Shown here: positions 1 to 8,373 of the stretch, piece after piece
Layout: each line of letters starts with the position of its first letter
Numbering within the stretch: the stretch's first letter is position 1
NCBI GenBank assembly: GCA_905197905.1
Contig: CAJKAP010000013.1
Span: forward strand, 4,140-68,139
Origin: an uncultured Sutterella sp.
Lineage (GTDB): Bacteria > Pseudomonadota > Gammaproteobacteria > Burkholderiales > Burkholderiaceae_F
Reading direction: 5' to 3'
Length of the DNA stretch: 64,000 nucleotides
The notes under the pieces: model-generated
Told to the model about the DNA's origin: nothing
The model's input: only the letters and a program-made list of their open reading frames with translations
The model's database searches: none
Program-made: the position numbers and the translations under genes

Positions 1-16
1 GCCCCTATTGTCAAAG

Positions 17-58
17 TATTTGTGCCCTTCTTCATCAAAAGAAAAAAGGGCACAAATA
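17..58 (-). terminator. Hairpin downstream of the amidohydrolase gene
   Basis: A perfect 13-bp inverted repeat (17-29 against 46-58) with a 16-nt loop lies just beyond the stop codon of the minus-strand amidohydrolase gene. There is no clean U-tract on the minus side (CTTTGAC follows), so it may be a transcript-stabilising hairpin rather than a strong intrinsic terminator. Confidence 0.55.
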
Positions 59-71
59 GGAAAAAGAAATT

Positions 72-1481
72 TTAAATAGAGAGTCGTTCAGGCTCGGGAG
101 CTGCTGTATCTACCACAATGCTGTCGTAGCCCGCTTCCTTCACATAGTCTTGACCGCGTTCCGTCGTAATGACCGTCATGGAGCGACCATAAAGTACGCC
201 ATTTTTCATGTTGACAGCCCCAGACACAAAGGTTTCGACAGCTTCCCCCTTATCCTGATCAATAATAGTGATATCCGCTACAGCCCCTTCAGTGAAGTGC
301 CCTCGGTCAAAGAGTCCAAGGTGGCGGGCAGTATTGAGAGACGATTTCAGCACAAATTCAGAGAGCGACAGCGCCCCAAATTTCACAAGCGCGATCCCGT
401 TTGCAACAATCACATTGCGCGGAATGCAGCCGCCGTCGGTACTAATGGCATCCACCACGAAGGTGCCGTCATCACGTTTAGCCGACGCTAACATTAAGCG
501 TGACGAGGCTGCATTCACTGGGAAGCAACCCACCACGTTTTTCGTCCCTCTGCTCTCCCACTCTTTAATGGCCTCTTCACCACGCACAATTTCCGTCACG
601 TAGCCAGTGTCTTGCAATACGTGGGCAATATTACGGCGCAATGCCATACGGATACCTTCTGCAGTTGGTGGTAGATTAAAGAGCGAGAGGCAGTGTTTTG
701 TCACGAAATCAAGCGCGTTGCCTTCTTCGTCACACGTTAAATGTGTGCCGTTAAATTGACTCAAATAAGCTTCAGACCAAATATTGGGATGTGCTTTTAA
801 GAGTTCAATCGCTTCACGTGCCTCTTCTTCAGCGTTGTTGATGCGACCGCGGCAGTACGAGTTGATATGCGCTAAATGAAGCCTCATGTCGCCAGCAATC
901 TCAACCGACTGTCGAACCCCTTCAATGTCGGACTGAGCAGTCGTCGTCCCCGCGTGCCAAGCCACTGCGTAGCCCCTCTCGTTACAGACTTCAATCGTGC
1001 GACGACAAGCTTCTGGTGTAAGTGGCCAGTGACCACCTACAAGCTTCACGCCAAGCGCCCCTTTCTTTGTGCAGGTATCTGCGAAATCGGTCACTTGCGC
1101 GAGTGTCGGATCATTGGTGCCATAGCGTTCACTCGGCTCCAATCTGTCCATAATCGCAACATTCAGCCCAGTCCCTGTGCGATGACCATCCGCCAAGATT
1201 TCATCCAAAGGACCAGCCATATCTAAGCAAGAGGTGACGCCTGAGAGTGCGGTCATTCTTGCGCCGTAAGGAGAGCCGTAGATGCTACCCAAATGCATAT
1301 GTGCATCAATAATGCCTGGCACAACGAGAAGCCCCGTGCAGTCTTCTACCGCTTTAGCCCTTCCTTCGAGAGAAGGCGCTACCTCTGCAATGCGCCCATT
1401 TTCGATAGCAATATCGTAGATCCCATCACGATGATTCTTGGGGTCCACGACATGTCCATTTTTGAGAATCACATCCCACAT
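72..1481 (-). CDS. Amidohydrolase superfamily metal-dependent hydrolase
   Basis: A cytoplasmic cyclic-amidohydrolase-like enzyme of 469 residues. The N-terminal small beta-sandwich (ILKNGHVVDP) leads into the strand carrying the HxH metal motif (DAHMHLG, about residue 60). A later KLVGGHW segment, a WHAG histidine and a DAISTDGG aspartate fit the remaining TIM-barrel metal-site positions, and the C-terminus returns to the sandwich (GAVADITIIDQDKG), as in D-aminoacylase, dihydroorotase and dihydropyrimidinase relatives. Start: an in-frame ATG lies 12 bases upstream (1493), but that ATG overlaps a perfect GGAGAG ribosome-binding site placed for the ATG at 1481, so 1481 is preferred. It is divergent from the CapA-like gene, with a palindromic operator between them. 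The substrate cannot be read from sequence; an N-acyl amino acid or cyclic amide is likely. Confidence 0.8.
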   Translation of the reverse strand: MWDVILKNGHVVDPKNHRDGIYDIAIENGRIAEVAPSLEGRAKAVEDCTGLLVVPGIIDAHMHLGSIYGSPYGARMTALSGVTSCLDMAGPLDEILADGHRTGTGLNVAIMDRLEPSERYGTNDPTLAQVTDFADTCTKKGALGVKLVGGHWPLTPEACRRTIEVCNERGYAVAWHAGTTTAQSDIEGVRQSVEIAGDMRLHLAHINSYCRGRINNAEEEAREAIELLKAHPNIWSEAYLSQFNGTHLTCDEEGNALDFVTKHCLSLFNLPPTAEGIRMALRRNIAHVLQDTGYVTEIVRGEEAIKEWESRGTKNVVGCFPVNAASSRLMLASAKRDDGTFVVDAISTDGGCIPRNVIVANGIALVKFGALSLSEFVLKSSLNTARHLGLFDRGHFTEGAVADITIIDQDKGEAVETFVSGAVNMKNGVLYGRSMTVITTERGQDYVKEAGYDSIVVDTAAPEPERLSI

Positions 1482-1563
1482 ATTGCTCTCCATTGGTTTT
1501 GAACTTTTCTCTGCACACCTCGTGCAGATCGCTTAAGAAGATTGTCGCCTGAATTTATGAGCT

Positions 1564-1581
1564 AACTCGGTTAACTGAGTT
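1564..1581. promoter_or_regulatory. Palindromic operator, copy 1
   Basis: AACTCGGTTAACTGAGTT is an 18-bp palindrome with one mismatched pair. It lies in the divergent gap between the amidohydrolase and CapA-like genes. It matches the core of the perfect 20-bp palindrome at 8243-8262 in all but one base, which argues for a shared dimeric repressor or activator. No candidate regulator gene is in this window. Confidence 0.65.
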
Positions 1582-1677
1582 GATAGCCTTCTCTCCCATA
1601 CAATCTAAGTAACCTCAAGCAGAAGAAAGGATATTAAGTCCCTCTTCCGAGAACCCCAAGATTCTGAAGGAGAAATC

Positions 1678-2979
1678 ATGAAAACGACATTTATCGCAAC
1701 TGGCGACGCGTTTATCACTCGCCACTTGCCAGAAAAGAAATATGACGGCTTTGAAGAAATTCGAGAATTGATTAACGCTCATGATTTCCGCTTCAATAAT
1801 TTGGAAATGACTTTTCATCGTCAAGAAGGCTATCCAGCAGCGAGCTCTGGTGGAACCTGGGCAATGACAGATCCCAGCATGTTGGACGACATGAAAGCGT
1901 TTGGGTTTAACGCCTATAACACCGCCAATAATCACTCTGGAGACTTTGGCCAAGAAGGGATTCTCGCCACAATTCGTCATCTCAATGATCGGAATATGCC
2001 CTTTGCTGGCACAGGAAGAACTTTGCAAGAGGCGGCACGCCCTCTTTATGTCGACCTGCCAGAGTCGCGAGTAGCGCTCATTGGCATTACTTCCTCCTTT
2101 GACCCTGCAGCGCGTGCTGGAGGTCAAAGTGGCGATATGATTGGTCGCCCTGGACTCAACCCTCTTCGTTTTTCCACGGTCTATCACGTCACGAAAGAAC
2201 ACTTCCAGATGGCGCAAGAGTTGGCTCGTATCACGCTAATTAACTGGCCTATTGAGCAAAAAATCGAGTGCGGTTACGCTGCTCCTTTCCCTGAAGGTCG
2301 TATGCCCTTTGGAAAACTCAACTTTGTGCAAGATAGCAAAGAATTTATCGAAACCGTGCCTCATCAAGGGGACTTAGAAAGAACCTTGGAGAGCATTCGT
2401 GAAGCAAAACGCCAAGCCGATATCGTTGTCGTGAGCCTTCACGTGCATGAAATGAAAGGACGCTCCACCACGGAGCCTGCCCAATTCCATGAAACGTTTG
2501 CGCATGCTGCGATTGATGCGGGAGCTAGCGTTGTGATTGGACATGGTCCTCACGAATTGCGTGGCATTGAGCGCTACAAAGATGGGCTGATTTTCTATAG
2601 CCTTGGGAACTTTATCTTCGAAACGGAAACAACGGAGTTGCAACCCTACGATGCCTATGTCGATATGAAACTTCCCACTACGATGCAAGTCGGCGAATAC
2701 ATGGACTATCGCAGCGCCAATGGTACGCGAGGCTTCCCAGTGATGCCCGAGATTTGGGAAGCCATCATCCCAACGTGGACCATCGTTGACGGGAAAATTA
2801 CCGACGTAAAGCTCTACCCGATTGAACTTGGGATGAAAGCGTCTCGCGGAGTGCGTGGTCTTCCTCGACTCTCGCGCTCTGAAGCGACCTTAAAGCGCCT
2901 TGGTGAATTATGCCGTCCTTTTGGAACCCAAATTAGCATTGAGAACGGCGTAGGGAAACTATCCCTCTCTAAGCCTTAA
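1678..2979 (+). CDS. CapA-family metallophosphatase-like protein
   Basis: A 433-residue protein of the CapA/PgsA family (calcineurin-like phosphoesterase fold, known from poly-gamma-glutamate capsule systems). Visible metal-site motifs are GDAFITRH at the N-terminus, NLEMTF, TANNHSGDFG (the family's N-N-H motif), LHVHEMKG, IGHGPHELRG and FYSLGNFIFE. No signal peptide is seen, so the protein looks cytoplasmic, unlike membrane-anchored PgsA. An AAGGAG site 5-6 bases before the ATG supports the start. No capB/capC partners are nearby, so capsule synthesis is unlikely; a hydrolytic role beside the amidohydrolase and the following MFS carrier is a better inference. Confidence 0.8.
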   Translation: MKTTFIATGDAFITRHLPEKKYDGFEEIRELINAHDFRFNNLEMTFHRQEGYPAASSGGTWAMTDPSMLDDMKAFGFNAYNTANNHSGDFGQEGILATIRHLNDRNMPFAGTGRTLQEAARPLYVDLPESRVALIGITSSFDPAARAGGQSGDMIGRPGLNPLRFSTVYHVTKEHFQMAQELARITLINWPIEQKIECGYAAPFPEGRMPFGKLNFVQDSKEFIETVPHQGDLERTLESIREAKRQADIVVVSLHVHEMKGRSTTEPAQFHETFAHAAIDAGASVVIGHGPHELRGIERYKDGLIFYSLGNFIFETETTELQPYDAYVDMKLPTTMQVGEYMDYRSANGTRGFPVMPEIWEAIIPTWTIVDGKITDVKLYPIELGMKASRGVRGLPRLSRSEATLKRLGELCRPFGTQISIENGVGKLSLSKP

Positions 2980-3012
2980 ATCCATCACGGATATCCGTTT
3001 TTTACTCATGAT

Positions 3013-3050
3013 CCTGAGGGGCTCCCCCTCAGGTTTCAGCACCTTTTTTG
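3013..3050 (+). terminator. Hairpin after the CapA-like gene
   Basis: A perfect 9-bp stem (CCTGAGGGG/CCCCTCAGG, 3013-3021 and 3025-3033) with a 3-nt loop is followed by TTTCAG and then a T-run at 3044-3049. It sits between the CapA-like gene and the MFS gene, so it may only partly reduce read-through. Confidence 0.65.
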
Positions 3051-3077
3051 TCTAAATTTATTGGGAGTTCTCTCAGG

Positions 3078-4316
3078 ATGTCGATCCGTCAGAGCCGTTG
3101 GCTAAACCTTTTGATTTTCTGCGTGATTAATCTTTTCGCGGGGTCGCTCTACGCCTGGAGTGTTTTTTCAGGCCCTCTTGCCGCGAGACTCACCGCGCTC
3201 ACTGGTGAAACCGTCACCGCTGCCGATCTCGGGATTATTTTTAGTATTGCCGCGGCCGTGAACCCACTGGCTATGATTGCTGGCGGTTGGATTAATGACC
3301 GTTTCGGTGCCCGCGCTGTGATTCCTGTTGGTGGCGCAATGATTGGTGCAGGCTTGATGCTAGCCTCAACTGTCACCTCTCTTTCCGCGTTGATGCTCGT
3401 CTATGGCGTTTGCTTTGGGCTTGGCGTGGGGTTTACTTATACGAGCACGATTAGCACTTCTATTAAATTCTTCCCAGACCGTCGTGGGCTCGCAGGTGGT
3501 CTCTCTTCAATGAGCTATGGTTTTAGTTCGATTTTGCTCCCGCCGATTGCAAGTGCTCTTATTCAGGCGTTTGGTATCGAAACTACCCTCCTCTCTTTAG
3601 GGGCTGTGTGCGGAACCGTGATTGTGGTTGGTGGGCTTTTGTCGAAAAAGTGTCCCGACAACATTAATGAGCTCGTACTCCCCAAAGAAAAACTTTCCTC
3701 GAACATGTCCACGAGTGCCAAACTCCATCAGGATAAAAATTGGAAAGAAATGCTCGCCACGCCTGTTTTCTGGGTCATGCTTCTTTTCTTTATCTCGGGA
3801 AGTACGGCGGCCTTGATGCTCATTTCTTCAGCGTCAACCATTGCACAACAGCAAATCGGGGTTTCTGTTTCAGTCGCTGCCTTCGCCGTTTCGATTCTTG
3901 CCATCATGAACGCAGCTGGACGCATTGTGGGCGGTCTCGCCTCTGACCGTATTGGTCGTATCCCTGCCTTGATGATGAACCTCGTATTGGCCACTGCAGG
4001 ACTCTTTATCCTTCTCGTTGCTGGTGAGGGAGACTTTACTCTCTTTGTTTGTGGGCTCTCTGCAATTGGTTTTTGCTACGGTGGCTTTGTGGGCATTTTC
4101 CCGGGGTTCACAGTTGACCAATTTGGCGCGAAATACAACTCTGTCAACTACGGGATTATGGCTGCAGGCTTTTCATCGGGTGGCGTGATTGGGCCGATGC
4201 TCTTGAAGGCACTCTCTCTGCCTGGAGACTACCACTTGGCCTATCAGGCAGCGTTGGGAGTTTCGGGCTTTGGGTTTGTATTAGCGCTCATCTGCATTAA
4301 GCTCACGAAGCGTTAG
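3078..4316 (+). CDS. MFS transporter, oxalate:formate antiporter (OxlT)-like
   Basis: An inner-membrane carrier of 412 residues with about 12 hydrophobic helices in two six-helix halves. The loop 2-3 signature GGWINDRFGARAVIP and its equivalent in the second half (GGLASDRIGRIPALM) are the MFS motif A pair. The opening RWLNLLIFCVINLFAGSLYAWSVF is typical of the OxlT/YhjX subfamily, which exchanges small carboxylates. The reading frame extends to a TTG at 3048, but the ATG at 3078 has a GGGAG about 10 bases upstream and begins just before the first helix, so it is preferred. It follows the CapA-like gene on the same strand. The substrate, probably a mono- or dicarboxylate, is inferred. Confidence 0.82.
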   Translation: MSIRQSRWLNLLIFCVINLFAGSLYAWSVFSGPLAARLTALTGETVTAADLGIIFSIAAAVNPLAMIAGGWINDRFGARAVIPVGGAMIGAGLMLASTVTSLSALMLVYGVCFGLGVGFTYTSTISTSIKFFPDRRGLAGGLSSMSYGFSSILLPPIASALIQAFGIETTLLSLGAVCGTVIVVGGLLSKKCPDNINELVLPKEKLSSNMSTSAKLHQDKNWKEMLATPVFWVMLLFFISGSTAALMLISSASTIAQQQIGVSVSVAAFAVSILAIMNAAGRIVGGLASDRIGRIPALMMNLVLATAGLFILLVAGEGDFTLFVCGLSAIGFCYGGFVGIFPGFTVDQFGAKYNSVNYGIMAAGFSSGGVIGPMLLKALSLPGDYHLAYQAALGVSGFGFVLALICIKLTKR

Positions 4317-4337
4317 AATCATCGGTATTGAGGCACG

Positions 4338-4376
4338 AAAGGAGTAGCCGAAGGTTGGGCTACTCCTTTCGCTTTT
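4338..4376 (+). terminator. Rho-independent terminator of the MFS gene
   Basis: A 12-bp perfect stem (AAAGGAGTAGCC/GGCTACTCCTTT, 4338-4349 and 4358-4369) with an 8-nt loop is followed by CGCTTTTT. It closes the plus-strand unit before the convergent minus-strand gene. Confidence 0.85.
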
Positions 4377-4428
4377 TAAGTATTAGCTAACGCCCTTTCA
4401 GGTTCGCTAACTGCGTCAGAGCGACTCT

Positions 4429-5259
4429 TTAGAACGGGACATCGTCATCTAAGCAACCTTCGCCGTTATCAAAGGGACTTGTTTGTAGAGCCCGCCTTTT
4501 TTGAACAAGAATAGAAAGCCCTTTGAAAATAGCCTCCACTTGATGAATAAAGATCCTACTTTCTTCAGAATTCAAAGAACAGCTATGAGTCAAACTACGA
4601 TTAAGAACAAGCTCATTGAACTGCTGTAGAATCGTGCCGTTTGCTAGAAGAGCCCTTCTTGTCTTCTCTGACTCTATAATCCCCTCCTTTTCCAGCGCTA
4701 TCACATACTCCCCATAAAGTCTGTCCAAAGGTAGCTTTTCGGCGAAAGGTATTCCAATATCCCAACAAAGTTTCTTCAGAATCCAAACTGAATAAGAGTG
4801 CACATAGCACAACCCTAATTCATCAGCCTTTTTCTGGCAAACTAAACTGAGAAGCTGGCTCAACAACTCATCGCGCATATAATCTCCTCTAATTTCTGCC
4901 GCTTCAAACTGAGAATCAAGTGGCGTAGCCTTCTTTGGTGAACTCAACCTCATAGCAATGAGCTGACATTTTTCTTTCAGCTCATTACTCTCATCTCGAA
5001 GCAACTTTTCTTTCTGAGCATACTCAATCAGCCAAAGTATGCTACCTCCCACCATTGAATCCGGCTCTTGAGCCCAAAAGCTTCGCAAACGGTTCGCTTT
5101 TGAAGCCCCTTTCTCCAGATATTTTTCCGAATCAATGTTGACTCTATGACCTGCAAAGAAGTCGCTAAATTTCTTATTGCAGAAGTTCAATACGTAGCCA
5201 TCGTTCATTTGAAAAAGAAGTTCTAGTTTTTTTCTTTCACGATTTGTCAAAGAAGACAT
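4429..5259 (-). CDS. Abortive-infection-like protein (lone)
   Basis: A 276-residue cytoplasmic protein. Its opening (LTNRERKKLELLF, then MNDGYVLNF, FSDFF, and SKANRLRSFW at about residues 53-62) has the look of a family annotated in databases as abortive infection proteins. The C-terminal block FNELVLNRSLTH (214-225) followed by a short EES helix resembles the HEPN-like RNxxSLAH segment of that family. Here the usual first arginine of an R-x6-H motif appears to be V/L, leaving only R221 and H225. The reading frame extends 26 codons upstream, but the ATG at 5259 has AAGGGTG correctly spaced. It is a single gene between convergent and co-directional metabolic genes. The family call is from memory of consensus patterns, so function is tentative. 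Confidence 0.5.
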   Translation of the reverse strand: MSSLTNRERKKLELLFQMNDGYVLNFCNKKFSDFFAGHRVNIDSEKYLEKGASKANRLRSFWAQEPDSMVGGSILWLIEYAQKEKLLRDESNELKEKCQLIAMRLSSPKKATPLDSQFEAAEIRGDYMRDELLSQLLSLVCQKKADELGLCYVHSYSVWILKKLCWDIGIPFAEKLPLDRLYGEYVIALEKEGIIESEKTRRALLANGTILQQFNELVLNRSLTHSCSLNSEESRIFIHQVEAIFKGLSILVQKRRALQTSPFDNGEGCLDDDVPF

Positions 5260-5444
5260 ATGTGCACCCTTACCCGTTCGGTATGAAAAATATTTGTGGA
5301 CATTTTCCAGAATGAGTCTGCCTAATAGCACCCTCAAAATCTCTCCTAGCGAGCTCCTCTCAACTCGTGGAAGATTTGTGATTTTTTACCCCAAGTACCG
5401 CCTCATTCCCCTCTGCTACAGCAAATTCGTGAAATGAGAAAATG

Positions 5445-5479
5445 AAAAAACGCCGCACACGTTCTTCACGCATACGGCG
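5445..5479 (-). terminator. Rho-independent terminator of abgA
   Basis: On the minus strand, stem CGCCG...CGGCG (5475-5479 and 5451-5455), with inner GCGT/ACGT pairing, is followed by six T. It lies 35 bases past the abgA stop. Confidence 0.8.
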
Positions 5480-5514
5480 AAATGTCCTCAGATTATTTAT
5501 AGGAATCGGAAACC

Positions 5515-6798
5515 TTATACCCCGTTGAGTCGTTGGAGCACTCGGGTCTGCACCTCAAACCCGTTAGGCATGCTCTTCACATCATCAGGATCGAAGTCGC
5601 TACGATGGTTCCCTGTGTGGTTAGCCCCGTAGTAGAAGTGCGCTGCTCGACCGCCAAGCTTCTGGACGCGAGCCATCAAAATCGTGGCGTCTTCGCTACC
5701 ACCCTTTTCGCTGTAGTGATCCACGTTTTCTTTACCCACGGTCTCAATAGCGCATTCTTCAACGAGCGCAGCAAGGTCGGGAGTTGGGTTCATCGTATAG
5801 GCCTGCCCCACCTTCTTGATGTCGTACTTCACATCAAAGGCTTCAGCGCAGCTCGCCACAGCACGCGTCACCTGAGAGAAGATGTATTCGCACAAGTCGT
5901 TCGTCGCACCACGCACTTCCATTTGCATCGTGGCGTGCACAGGAATCACGTTACGCATTTCGCCAGCAACGATCTTCCCACAGCTCACCGTCGTCAAGCC
6001 ATCGCCGTGGCGTGGGAGGCTTCCCACCATCACCGCAGTGTGGCACGCCGCCATCAAGGCATTGCGTCCATCCTGAGGGTTCGCTACGGAGTGCGCGGGT
6101 TTCCCTTCAAAATGCACGTCAAACTTGATGGTGGCGTTATAGCCAGGATCGGTCACCGTAATGTGGCCTAAGCGAGGAGTGCAAGCAATGTGAGAGGCGA
6201 TCAGGTTGTCGACATCATCAACAATTCCGCGTTCTGCCATAGCTAATGCACCGCGAGTCCCTTCTTCAGCAGGCTGGAAGATGAACTTCAACACGCCACA
6301 AAGCTGATCAGCGTGGTCTACTGCCCAATGCGCGAGGGCGATACCTACCCCAGTGTGGCAATCGTGGCCACAGGCATGCATGAGACCAGGGTGCTCAGAA
6401 GCAAAGCCTAACTTATTCGGAATGTGCTCAGGATCTGGGGTTTCTGGCACATAAAGCGCGTCAATGTCAAAGCGGAAGGCTGTGACGGGGCCAGGGCGCC
6501 CCGTACGCAGAATGCCGATTGCCCCAGTGTAGCCTTGCGTTGCGGCAATCGCTTCAGGAGAGACGCCTTCCTTTAAAGCGCGTTCTTTTGCAGCTTCGAC
6601 TTCTTCGTCATAGCGGCCCATCACAAAGTCAGGATTGATGACTTCGAGCCCCTGATGGACTTCTAATCCCAACTCGTGGAGTTTTTCGACGATCAAAGCG
6701 GTCGTGCGAAATTCCGTCCAACCCGTTTCTGGTTTTGCGTGAAGAGAGCGGCGAAACGCGACCATTTCGTCCACGTATTTTTGTTCAACGTTACTCAT
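5515..6798 (-). CDS. abgA: M20 amidohydrolase, AbgA-like (p-aminobenzoyl-glutamate hydrolase subunit A)
   Basis: A zinc peptidase-fold amidohydrolase of 427 residues that resembles E. coli AbgA along its length: RRSLHAKPETGWTEFRT at the start, AFRFDIDALYVPE, the metal motif MHACGHDCHTG, FQPAEEGTRGA with the catalytic/metal Glu pair, and GSEDATILMARVQ near the C-terminus. AbgA works with AbgB in E. coli to cleave p-aminobenzoyl-glutamate, a folate breakdown product, into p-aminobenzoate and glutamate. No abgB is present here, so it may act alone or on another N-acyl amino acid. It lies 74 bases downstream of dcuC, with a hairpin in the gap. The start ATG has an AGGA about 11 bases upstream, a weak site. 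Confidence 0.82.
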   Translation of the reverse strand: MSNVEQKYVDEMVAFRRSLHAKPETGWTEFRTTALIVEKLHELGLEVHQGLEVINPDFVMGRYDEEVEAAKERALKEGVSPEAIAATQGYTGAIGILRTGRPGPVTAFRFDIDALYVPETPDPEHIPNKLGFASEHPGLMHACGHDCHTGVGIALAHWAVDHADQLCGVLKFIFQPAEEGTRGALAMAERGIVDDVDNLIASHIACTPRLGHITVTDPGYNATIKFDVHFEGKPAHSVANPQDGRNALMAACHTAVMVGSLPRHGDGLTTVSCGKIVAGEMRNVIPVHATMQMEVRGATNDLCEYIFSQVTRAVASCAEAFDVKYDIKKVGQAYTMNPTPDLAALVEECAIETVGKENVDHYSEKGGSEDATILMARVQKLGGRAAHFYYGANHTGNHRSDFDPDDVKSMPNGFEVQTRVLQRLNGV

Positions 6799-6825
6799 TT
6801 CTAGTCAGTCCTGTAAGTAGTTAGC

Positions 6826-6860
6826 TTGCCACTGAGTTCGAGAGTTTCACTCAGTGGCAA
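6826..6860 (-). promoter_or_regulatory. Intercistronic hairpin between dcuC and abgA
   Basis: A perfect 11-bp stem (TTGCCACTGAG/CTCAGTGGCAA) with a 13-nt loop fills the gap between dcuC and abgA. It has no U-tract, so it probably protects the dcuC transcript 3' end or tunes abgA expression rather than ending transcription. Confidence 0.6.
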
Positions 6861-6872
6861 GGAGTTAAAAAG

Positions 6873-8132
6873 TTAGAAGAAAATCAGTAAGGCGATAATG
6901 GCGGTAATCATCCCTGGTGCGGTACGCTTGATCACGTCCACGGGGTTCACCGCAGCGATACCCGACACTACCATCACCACGCCAGCGATCGGAGACATCG
7001 TGCGGCCAAGCGCGCCAGCGACATAAGCCAAGTTCCCGAGGTTGACAATTCCCATCCCGAATTCCGTTGCGTGTGGCGTCACAGAGGTGTTGAAAGCCAT
7101 GGCCGCCGCGTCGCCAGAACCCATGATCACACCCATGAAGAATGGCCCAAGAATCCCGCCCCAACGAGCGTATTCACTAGAGTTCTTCAGTGCTTCAATC
7201 AGGAAGGCGATTAAGCCAGATTCCGTCAAGCCCGCTGCGAAAACGCTTGCAGCAATAATGATGGAAAGAATGTTGGCAAAACCTTTACCGCAACCTAAGA
7301 AGAATTCGTTGATGGCCTTAGAGGGGTTGTAGCGCGTCACGAGCATCGTGTAGACCACGCCAATCATCATGGCCTGAGCAATACCCATCTTGATCTGCGG
7401 AACACAAGTGTTGCCGAGCACCAAGAGAACGAGCGGAACAAGTGGGGCCATAGCCCAAAGTAAATTCACGTGAATCGCGTCGTCAGCGCTCTGCGAAAGT
7501 TCGCCTTCGTGTTTTTGAGCTTTATGGTCTTTCAATAAGAATTCAACAATCGTGATACTCACCACTGAGATGGCCCACAAGGTCATATAGGTCGGCATAC
7601 AGTCGATGATCACTTCCATACTGGTCTTACCCACATATTCTCCTAAAAGAACTTGGTGGGGACTACCTGGGTTTAAGAAGGAACCGATCGTCCCAGCAAG
7701 AACCGAAGCGGCAGCGCCAACGGGAGAAATACCAGAGCGCATCATCACTGGAATCAATGTAGCCCCTACTGCAGCAGCGCAACCACCAGCACTTGGAATA
7801 GCGGTGTTAATAAAGAGCGTTACCATCGTGCAGACAGGGATTAGCAAGATGCCCAATTTTTTAAGTGGTCGAACGAGCAACTGGACTAAATGGCGGTCAC
7901 AAGTGGTGAGACCGAGTAAACAAGCAAAACCCATGGCCGACATAATGGATTGGCCGAGCGTTGGCGTCGTCATCATCTTGGCGAAGACGTCCAAAGCCGC
8001 TAAAGGTTTCAGTGCGATTAAGCATAAGAACAAACCCACGCCAAGAAGGACGAGTCTGGGTTCCATTTTGCGAATGAGGGCCACTACCGTGAAGATAATT
8101 GAGGCCACCGCGATCCAAGCAGTGATTGACAT
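6873..8132 (-). CDS. dcuC: Anaerobic C4-dicarboxylate transporter, DcuC family
   Basis: An inner-membrane carrier of 419 residues with about 12 hydrophobic segments. Family hallmarks include the SAGGCAAAVGATLIPVMM segment, the NPGSPH loop, and a C-terminal GRTMSPIAGVVMVVSGIAAV block closely matching E. coli DcuC (GRTLSPVSGVVVAVAGMAKI). DcuC carriers export succinate or exchange C4-dicarboxylates during anaerobic growth. The linkage to an AbgA-like hydrolase and the palindromic operator upstream suggest a role in uptake of a glutamate- or dicarboxylate-containing substrate. An AGGAG lies 7 bases before the ATG. Confidence 0.85.
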   Translation of the reverse strand: MSITAWIAVASIIFTVVALIRKMEPRLVLLGVGLFLCLIALKPLAALDVFAKMMTTPTLGQSIMSAMGFACLLGLTTCDRHLVQLLVRPLKKLGILLIPVCTMVTLFINTAIPSAGGCAAAVGATLIPVMMRSGISPVGAAASVLAGTIGSFLNPGSPHQVLLGEYVGKTSMEVIIDCMPTYMTLWAISVVSITIVEFLLKDHKAQKHEGELSQSADDAIHVNLLWAMAPLVPLVLLVLGNTCVPQIKMGIAQAMMIGVVYTMLVTRYNPSKAINEFFLGCGKGFANILSIIIAASVFAAGLTESGLIAFLIEALKNSSEYARWGGILGPFFMGVIMGSGDAAAMAFNTSVTPHATEFGMGIVNLGNLAYVAGALGRTMSPIAGVVMVVSGIAAVNPVDVIKRTAPGMITAIIALLIFF

Positions 8133-8242
8133 GATTTCTCCTGTTTTTTACGAGGGTCAAAAGGGATCTTAGGTGCTATCAATCATAGGTCGAAAGAGGG
8201 AAGCCCATTTGCGTAAAGCTAGCAAAGTCAACGGATTTCGGT

Positions 8243-8262
8243 GAACTCAGTTAACTGAGTTC
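8243..8262. promoter_or_regulatory. Palindromic operator, copy 2 (perfect)
   Basis: GAACTCAGTTAACTGAGTTC is a perfect 20-bp palindrome in the divergent gap between dcuC and the porin gene. The same core recurs at 1564-1581. The symmetry and length are typical of a TetR/GntR-class dimer site. Confidence 0.75.
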
Positions 8263-8373
8263 TCCCTGTGTCGACACGTATCGAAAATAAAATTTCCTTA
8301 ACCTGTTTCAGGATTTTCCTCTAGACCCCTTTTCTACTTTTACTAAGTAGGCTCTCAACAAAGGAGACTCACC

